A stretch of 64,000 nt of DNA, taken from JACMQW01 sp964536965 (GTDB lineage: Bacteria; Bdellovibrionota; UBA1018). Location of the stretch: contig CAZIAL010000005.1 of the NCBI GenBank assembly GCA_964536965.1, forward strand, positions 1 to 64,000, in the 5' to 3' direction. Positions 59,339 through 64,000 of this stretch are shown here, one piece after another. Positions within the stretch are counted from its first letter, which is position 1. Each line of letters begins with the position of its first letter. The notes below the pieces were generated by a model, which was given only the letters and a program-made list of their open reading frames with translations, made no database searches and had not been told where the DNA came from. A program made the translations under genes and the position numbers.

Positions 59339-59899
59339 CTACGCGGACCGGCCGTAGAGTTCTTCGAGATCCTCGAATTCCAGGAGCTGGTGCAGGATCT
59401 TCGCCTTCGGATAACGCGTCTTCAGAAACGCATCGTACGCGGGATCTCTTTCGCGGAGCTCCTGGGTAAAACGAAACTGCGTCTGGAACGCGGAAGCCTC
59501 CGTCTCGATCCGAACTCGGTGCGAATCCCGGGCATGGCCCTTCCAGATGCGTGGCTCCAGGGCATGGACCATCTCGTGCACAAGGAAAGGTGCGAGGACT
59601 CCGAGCGGGCTCGCGAAGTCGAGAAAGATCGTCCCCCGATTGCTCTCCGTAACGAAACAGGCGCCGATCGGCTGGTCCTCGGGAATCACGGCCCGGAGCT
59701 TCTCGACGACGGAGGTCGGGTAGGGCTCGATCGTGACCTTGCCCTTCGAATAGAGGGGCAGGAACTTTTCGAGGATCGCGCGCCCCGTGCTTGATCGCGC
59801 GACGAGCTTGAAAACCGGTTCGGCGGACGAGACCCGCGAACCGAAGTCCGGTCCTGCCTGTTTCTCTGAAATCGGGTTCTTCGGGCGCTTTTGCGGCAT
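59339..59899 (-). CDS. HExxH protein of unknown family
   Basis: 186 residues, no signal peptide. HEMVHAL at 108-114 is a zinc-protease-like HExxH; ETEASAFQTQFRF, about 20 residues on, may give the third ligand (Glu). The N-terminus is basic. Convergent with the 58823 gene, 12 nt apart. It is likely an intracellular metallopeptidase or an inactive relative; I cannot name a family. Confidence 0.62.
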   Translation of the reverse strand: MPQKRPKNPISEKQAGPDFGSRVSSAEPVFKLVARSSTGRAILEKFLPLYSKGKVTIEPYPTSVVEKLRAVIPEDQPIGACFVTESNRGTIFLDFASPLGVLAPFLVHEMVHALEPRIWKGHARDSHRVRIETEASAFQTQFRFTQELRERDPAYDAFLKTRYPKAKILHQLLEFEDLEELYGRSA

Positions 59900-59935
59900 G
59901 CCTTCTCTTTTCGGAACTCGGCCCTGATTTACTTA

Positions 59936-60796
59936 ATGCAAAAGAAGAGGGAGGATCGGGGCGTGCGGACCGTCGGCGTTAAAATCAAATCCATTATAGG
60001 CTTCCTCCTGGCGCTCGCCGCGGTTTCCTGCGTCGGAACGGCCAAGGGCACCCGCGGGTCTTCCGACGGGAACGCCGCGCGCGTGGAATCGGCCGAATCG
60101 CCGCGACCTTCCCGATGGGTGGGGAACGAGCGGATTCGCTCCTTTCGGGATGCCAAGAAAATCGCGGCCCGCCTGCGCGTGGGACGGGAACTGACGCTTT
60201 ACTGTCGATGTCGCTATGCGGGTAAACGGATCGATTTCGAATCCTGTGGATTCGTTTCCGCACGCGATTCCCGGCGAGCCAAGTCCATGGAGTGGGAGCA
60301 CGTCGTTCCTGCCGAAGCATTCGGGCAAAGTTTCGTCGAGTGGCGGGAGGGCGCTCCGTTCTGCCGGACGAAGAAAAAAAAGTACAAAGGCCGTCGCTGC
60401 GCGGGAAAGAATCCGGAGTTCGCGCGGATGGAAGCCGACCTCTACAATCTCTTTCCGGAGGTGGGCGAGGTGAACGCGCTCCGATCGAACTTCTCGATGG
60501 CGGAAATCGGAGCGCTCGGAAGATTCACGGGAACGAGTTTCGGCGGTTGTCGGGCTCGGATCTCCGAATCGAAGTTCGAGCCGATGGATTTCGCGAAGGG
60601 TACGGTCGCGCGGGTCTACCTTTACATGGACGGCGCCTATCCGGGGCACGGAATCATTTCCGATAAGAATCGAAAACTGTTCGCCGCATGGGACCGGATG
60701 TATCCCGTGGAAGCGTGGGAATGCGATCTCTACCGAAAAATCAAGGAGGCCCAGGGCAATGAGAATCCCGTTCTCGCCGAACGTTGCGCCGGGTAG
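59936..60796 (+). CDS. Endonuclease I family protein, lipoprotein-like
   Basis: 286 residues from ATG 59936 (59891 is also possible). Hydrophobic segment IGFLLALAAVSC ends in a lipobox-like Cys. The EndA motifs are EWEHVVPAEAFG (about residue 120; HNH-like active-site His), RMEADLYNLFPEVGEVNALRSN and CRARISESKFEP. It cleaves DNA outside the cytoplasm without sequence preference and is often used for scavenging. The stop region overlaps the TrmB-like gene by 38 bp. Confidence 0.88.
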   Translation: MQKKREDRGVRTVGVKIKSIIGFLLALAAVSCVGTAKGTRGSSDGNAARVESAESPRPSRWVGNERIRSFRDAKKIAARLRVGRELTLYCRCRYAGKRIDFESCGFVSARDSRRAKSMEWEHVVPAEAFGQSFVEWREGAPFCRTKKKKYKGRRCAGKNPEFARMEADLYNLFPEVGEVNALRSNFSMAEIGALGRFTGTSFGGCRARISESKFEPMDFAKGTVARVYLYMDGAYPGHGIISDKNRKLFAAWDRMYPVEAWECDLYRKIKEAQGNENPVLAERCAG

Positions 60797-61460
60797 TGAT
60801 CCGTACGCGAAAGCGACGCGGCTCTTTCGCGCGGAAAAGACGCCCGCCCCGCGGATATCCGCGCCGGGAGTGGATCCTGAGCATGTCCGCGCCAAGGTCG
60901 AGTGGGCGAGAGCGCGGGGACATGCGGTCGATCTCGAAATCGGTTGCGGAGTCGGTTGGCATCCGCTCCGCTACGCCGCCGAAAATCGAGATCGGCTCCT
61001 CTTCGCGGTCGAACGGACCGCTGAGAAATTCGCGAAGTTTCGGGAGCGCATCGCAAATCATGCGGAACGCGAAAACTTGGTCGCGGTCCATGCGGACGCG
61101 ATTTCGTGGATGGTGCATGTGGCTCCCGAGGTCAGTTTCGATCGCATTCTTTTGCTCTATCCGAATCCGAATCCGAAGAACGCCGCGGCCAGATGGGTGC
61201 GGATGCCGTTCTTCGGTTACCTCCTGGGCCGGCTGTCGCCGCGAGGGACGATCCATTTCCGCACGAACTCGGCGGGCTATGCGGATGAAGTCCGGGAGCT
61301 CGGGGTCGCAAACTGGGGACTGCGAATCGTCGAGTCTCGCGAGATCACCCATCAGGTGGGCGTCGATCCGGCGACTCACTTCGAGCGCAAATATCTCGAA
61401 CGTGGCGAGGTCTGTACGGAGCTCGTCCTGGCGAGGAACGAAACTCGGGCGGGCGAGTAG
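60759..61460 (+). CDS. TrmB-like SAM methyltransferase
   Basis: 233 residues. ATG 60759 is preceded by AAGGAGG, supporting a true 38-bp overlap with the endonuclease gene. Rossmann motif VDLEIGCGVGWHPLRYA and VERTAEKFAKF match tRNA (guanine-N7-)-methyltransferase. The expected FPDPWPKKRH motif is replaced by LYPNPNPKNAA, so catalytic or tRNA contacts differ. It may be a divergent paralogue rather than the housekeeping TrmB. Confidence 0.75.
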   Translation: MRIPFSPNVAPGSDPYAKATRLFRAEKTPAPRISAPGVDPEHVRAKVEWARARGHAVDLEIGCGVGWHPLRYAAENRDRLLFAVERTAEKFAKFRERIANHAERENLVAVHADAISWMVHVAPEVSFDRILLLYPNPNPKNAAARWVRMPFFGYLLGRLSPRGTIHFRTNSAGYADEVRELGVANWGLRIVESREITHQVGVDPATHFERKYLERGEVCTELVLARNETRAGE

Positions 61461-61463
61461 GGC

Positions 61464-61781
61464 CTAGGGCTTAAAGGCCTCGGCAGAAACTCGGCATCCG
61501 CGGGCTTCGCGCAGCACGGACTCCGTCGAAATCGGATCGACGGCCTGGCGAAGACGATCGTAAGAAGCGCGATAGGTGCGCCCGCATTTTTCCCGAGCTT
61601 CGCTCGCCGTGCGCGACCTTACGCTGGGAGTTTCGTTCGTCGGAAGGTCCTGGGTGCTGGGGAGCCTGGAGGCGCCACAGTCGACTCGAGCGGCGCAGAT
61701 GAATTGTTCAGCGTCCGCGAATGCGGATGGAGCAAGGAAGGCGCCAAAAATCAGGCTGAGCCAGAAATGGGGTCGATTCAT
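61464..61781 (-). CDS. Small secreted protein, unknown
   Basis: 105 residues with a clear signal peptide (FWLSLIFGAFLAPSAFA). Mature part is polar with four cysteines (two near the N-terminus, CAARVDC, and two later), so two disulfides are possible. No family recognised. Convergent with the TrmB-like gene, 3 nt apart; divergent from the Gcr-type gene. Confidence 0.65.
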   Translation of the reverse strand: MNRPHFWLSLIFGAFLAPSAFADAEQFICAARVDCGASRLPSTQDLPTNETPSVRSRTASEAREKCGRTYRASYDRLRQAVDPISTESVLREARGCRVSAEAFKP

Positions 61782-61918
61782 AGGGGTCCTCCCTGGACGA
61801 GGCGGTGGGACTGCTTCTCCAGCATAGCCGGCTTCCGAACGGCGTCGAGGGGGAAAATCCTTAGGTCCGAGACGGACGGCATTTCCGGGGGCCAGACCTC
61901 CATGCTAAGCTCTGGGCT

Positions 61919-63991
61919 ATGTCATGGCTTCGGCGATCTTGGCGACGGCTACAAGCCGGCCCGAAGTTCGATTTACCTTACATCCTCGCCCGCGCGAATC
62001 CCTCCGATTCGCTCGCGGGCCGCGTCGAGTTCTGCGAGCGCCTGCTGGACTGGATTCGGAACACCGGAGGCGGGAAAACCACGCCGCTCGCGCGAATCCG
62101 ATTTCTCCTCCAGCTTCTCGAGCGAAAGCCGGAATGGAAAGAGGCCTCGGCCCGAGTCATTCGGAGCGTCCTCCAGGAAACCCGCGCCTACGATCTCTTC
62201 TATCTGACCGGAATTCCGCACGGGGGAACCTTCTTAAAAGAGTTCTTCTCCCGGATGGTGCATATTCTCCTGCCGACCTCGGACGATTCGCATGAAATGG
62301 CGGTCATCCTCGAGCAGGTCTTTTACGATGCGGACGATGCCGAGTGGGTCGCGTCCGTTCCGGACTCCCTCTGGAAAGAGGTTCTCGACGGCTGGATTTT
62401 TCCCCGTGAACTGCGCCTGGCCGGTTACGAAATCGCCATGGCAGATGCCGCCTTGGCGCTTTCCATCCAGGGTGCGGCGCTCTCGCTGCGAACCGAATTC
62501 GCGAGTCGATCTCCAGACTTCGGCATCGAGTCTCATCCGTTCCTTCATCTCGAAGCGAATCTCGCGAGCCTTTCCGCCATGGCGCGGAGGTCGCCCGCCG
62601 CCCGCGATACCCAGGAAATCCATGAAGCTTACCAGGGCTGCCTGAAAGAGATCGAGCGGGCGCGGAGTCAGATCCGCAGCGTGAAGGTCCATCTCGAGGA
62701 ATCCGGAGTCAGCGTCGATCTCGTTTACGCGATGGACCGGATGAAGCTCTATTTAGAGCGCATCGAAACGCTCGCCGGCACGCTCGAAAGCGCGCTGATC
62801 GATCGATCTCGACTGCAGGAGCGTTCGCTGGGGCTCTTCCGCGAACTCGTCTCGGGGCTGCGTTACGACGGGGATTTCGGATTCGTTTTCAAGAAGAGTC
62901 TTCGTCTTCTCTCGACCAAGATCGTCGAGCGGTCCGGAAATTCGGGTGAAAGTTATTTCACCGCCAACTGGGCGGCGTGGAGTCATCTTTTCTGGGCAGC
63001 GGCCGGCGGGGGGGCGCTCACGGCGATCACCGCCATGCTGAAATCGTTCGGTCCGAATTCACCGCCGTTCGCGGCCTTTCTCTACGCGGGAATGAACTAT
63101 TCGCTGAGCTTCGTGCTGATGCACTTTTTAGGATTGAAACTCGCGACCAAGCAGCCCTCGATGACCGCCGCCGCGCTGGCCGGTCGACTCGCGGAATCGG
63201 AATCGGCCGGAGCCGGATCCGCGTCGGAACGCGAGGAATTCGTCGAAGAAGTCGCGCGAATTTCGCGCGCGCAGTTCGCCGCGGTCGCCGGTAATCTGAT
63301 GTTCGTCATTCCGGTGGTGCTCATCATCGATCTCGCCTGGCGCGGCGTGTACGGCGGATCGTTCTACTCCTTGCCGAAGGCAGTCGCCGCCATCGAGTCG
63401 ACCTCCCTCTTCACCTCGGGAACGCTTGCCTTCGCCGCCATGACGGGGGTGGTGCTCTGGGTTTCCAGCATCGGCGCCGGATTCGCCGAAAACTTCGTCG
63501 TGTATATTCGCGCGAAAGAAATCATCGGCTCGCACCGCGTGCTCAAACGTCTCGTCGGCGGCACTCGCGCGAAGAAGATCGGCGAAGGACTGGTTCGGCA
63601 TACGACGGGGGTCGTGGGTTCCGTCATGCTCGGATTTCTTCTCGCCGGAACGCCGATTCTGGGCGAGTTCTTCGGTCTTCCGATCGACGTTCGGCATGTG
63701 ACCCTGACGACGGGGACGCTGACGTTCTCTTACCTGGCGATGGGCTCCGGACATGGCATTCCGCTTTCCGTGCTTTCCGTCATGGTGATCGGACTCATGA
63801 ACTTCGGCGTAAGCTTCGCTTTCGCCATCCTCACGGCCATGCGCGCGAGAAACGTCGACCTGAAGCGTGCGAACGACCTGTTTCGGGCCGCCCGCCGCGC
63901 TTTCTGGGCGCGTCCATGGTTCTTCTTCTTTCCCCCGCGGGAAGGGGTGCTTAAGGAAGGCGAGAAACCGAGCGAGAAGGAGCTCGCTTGA
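61919..63991 (+). CDS. Gcr-type (SpecificRecomb) integral membrane protein
   Basis: 690 residues. Residues 1-350 are a soluble helical region (LFYLTGIPHGGTFLKEFFSRM). From about 355 to 640 there are several membrane segments (LFWAAAGGGALTAITAM; IPVVLIIDLAW; LAFAAMTGVVLWVSSIGAGF). It matches the family labelled site-specific recombinase (Neisseria Gcr). That label rests on an early report, and nothing here looks like a recombinase catalytic site. More likely an envelope protein of unknown function. Confidence 0.72.
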   Translation: MSWLRRSWRRLQAGPKFDLPYILARANPSDSLAGRVEFCERLLDWIRNTGGGKTTPLARIRFLLQLLERKPEWKEASARVIRSVLQETRAYDLFYLTGIPHGGTFLKEFFSRMVHILLPTSDDSHEMAVILEQVFYDADDAEWVASVPDSLWKEVLDGWIFPRELRLAGYEIAMADAALALSIQGAALSLRTEFASRSPDFGIESHPFLHLEANLASLSAMARRSPAARDTQEIHEAYQGCLKEIERARSQIRSVKVHLEESGVSVDLVYAMDRMKLYLERIETLAGTLESALIDRSRLQERSLGLFRELVSGLRYDGDFGFVFKKSLRLLSTKIVERSGNSGESYFTANWAAWSHLFWAAAGGGALTAITAMLKSFGPNSPPFAAFLYAGMNYSLSFVLMHFLGLKLATKQPSMTAAALAGRLAESESAGAGSASEREEFVEEVARISRAQFAAVAGNLMFVIPVVLIIDLAWRGVYGGSFYSLPKAVAAIESTSLFTSGTLAFAAMTGVVLWVSSIGAGFAENFVVYIRAKEIIGSHRVLKRLVGGTRAKKIGEGLVRHTTGVVGSVMLGFLLAGTPILGEFFGLPIDVRHVTLTTGTLTFSYLAMGSGHGIPLSVLSVMVIGLMNFGVSFAFAILTAMRARNVDLKRANDLFRAARRAFWARPWFFFFPPREGVLKEGEKPSEKELA

Positions 63992-64000
63992 GCGAAAGCG

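Noticed and set aside
61919..63991. Mobile element or recombinase locus at the right end
   Set aside because: Only the family name suggests recombination; there are no inverted repeats, target duplications, tRNA or integrase motifs nearby.
1..64000. CRISPR arrays, prophage, transposase or restriction systems
   Set aside because: No regularly spaced repeats, terminal inverted repeats or matching proteins were seen on either strand.

Overview
The window is GC-rich (about 60%), densely coded and has no rRNA, tRNA, IS, prophage or CRISPR that I can see. A TIGR02147-family gene, many secreted or lipid-anchored zinc metallopeptidases, several type IV pilin-like genes, a GTP-type PEP carboxykinase and an ECF/NrsF-controlled lipid operon together suggest a chromosomal segment of a Gram-negative Bdellovibrionota-like bacterium, probably a high-GC, poorly sampled one. 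This taxonomic guess is inference.

Layout: 1-5141 holds the end of a radical-SAM-like gene, a TIGR02147/secreted protein pair, and an Uup-like ABC-F ATPase behind a small hypothetical gene. 5231-17996 is the most unusual region. Two copies of one module, [cysteine-rich exoprotein] divergent from [short prepilin - cysteine-rich secreted protein - second short prepilin], lie as mirror images on either side of acnA. A third, rearranged module (short prepilin plus an 848-aa cysteine-rich protein) follows. The three secreted proteins share a domain I do not recognise, and the pilins are little more than the N-terminal helix. This looks like a set of split minor pilins with dedicated exported partners, perhaps pilus-tip or surface adhesins.

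18195-38943 is mostly housekeeping and accessory: a permuted PEP-synthase-like protein, an MFS carrier, a metzincin-like protease, a K+-dependent membrane pyrophosphatase, a GYF-PilZ protein, HrpB, HtpX, DNA polymerase IV, an RRM protein, a PhoB/PhoR-like pair, a PHP-domain protein, a GT21 glycosyltransferase with a 25-aa membrane peptide, a GlcD-type FAD oxidase, MnmA and a Dus enzyme. 39102-43760 pairs a putative outer-membrane barrel with a very large metzincin-like lipoprotein.

43781-51917 is a ten-gene minus-strand operon with eight stop/start overlaps. It runs ECF sigma factor, NrsF-type membrane anti-sigma, FAD oxidoreductase, DUF1365, two CFA-synthase-like methyltransferases, chalcone-isomerase-like, DUF1475, DUF2062 and DUF1295, and is preceded by a GTAACC-N17-CGTA promoter candidate. 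It looks like a stress-induced membrane fatty-acid modification operon. 52056-63991 carries a dicarboxylate symporter, a 42-aa membrane protein behind a sigma-54-like promoter, astB without its pathway partners, a lipoprotein esterase, pckG, several small exported or HExxH proteins, an endonuclease I-like lipoprotein, a TrmB-like methyltransferase and a Gcr-type membrane protein. No gene-free stretch exceeds about 300 bases.
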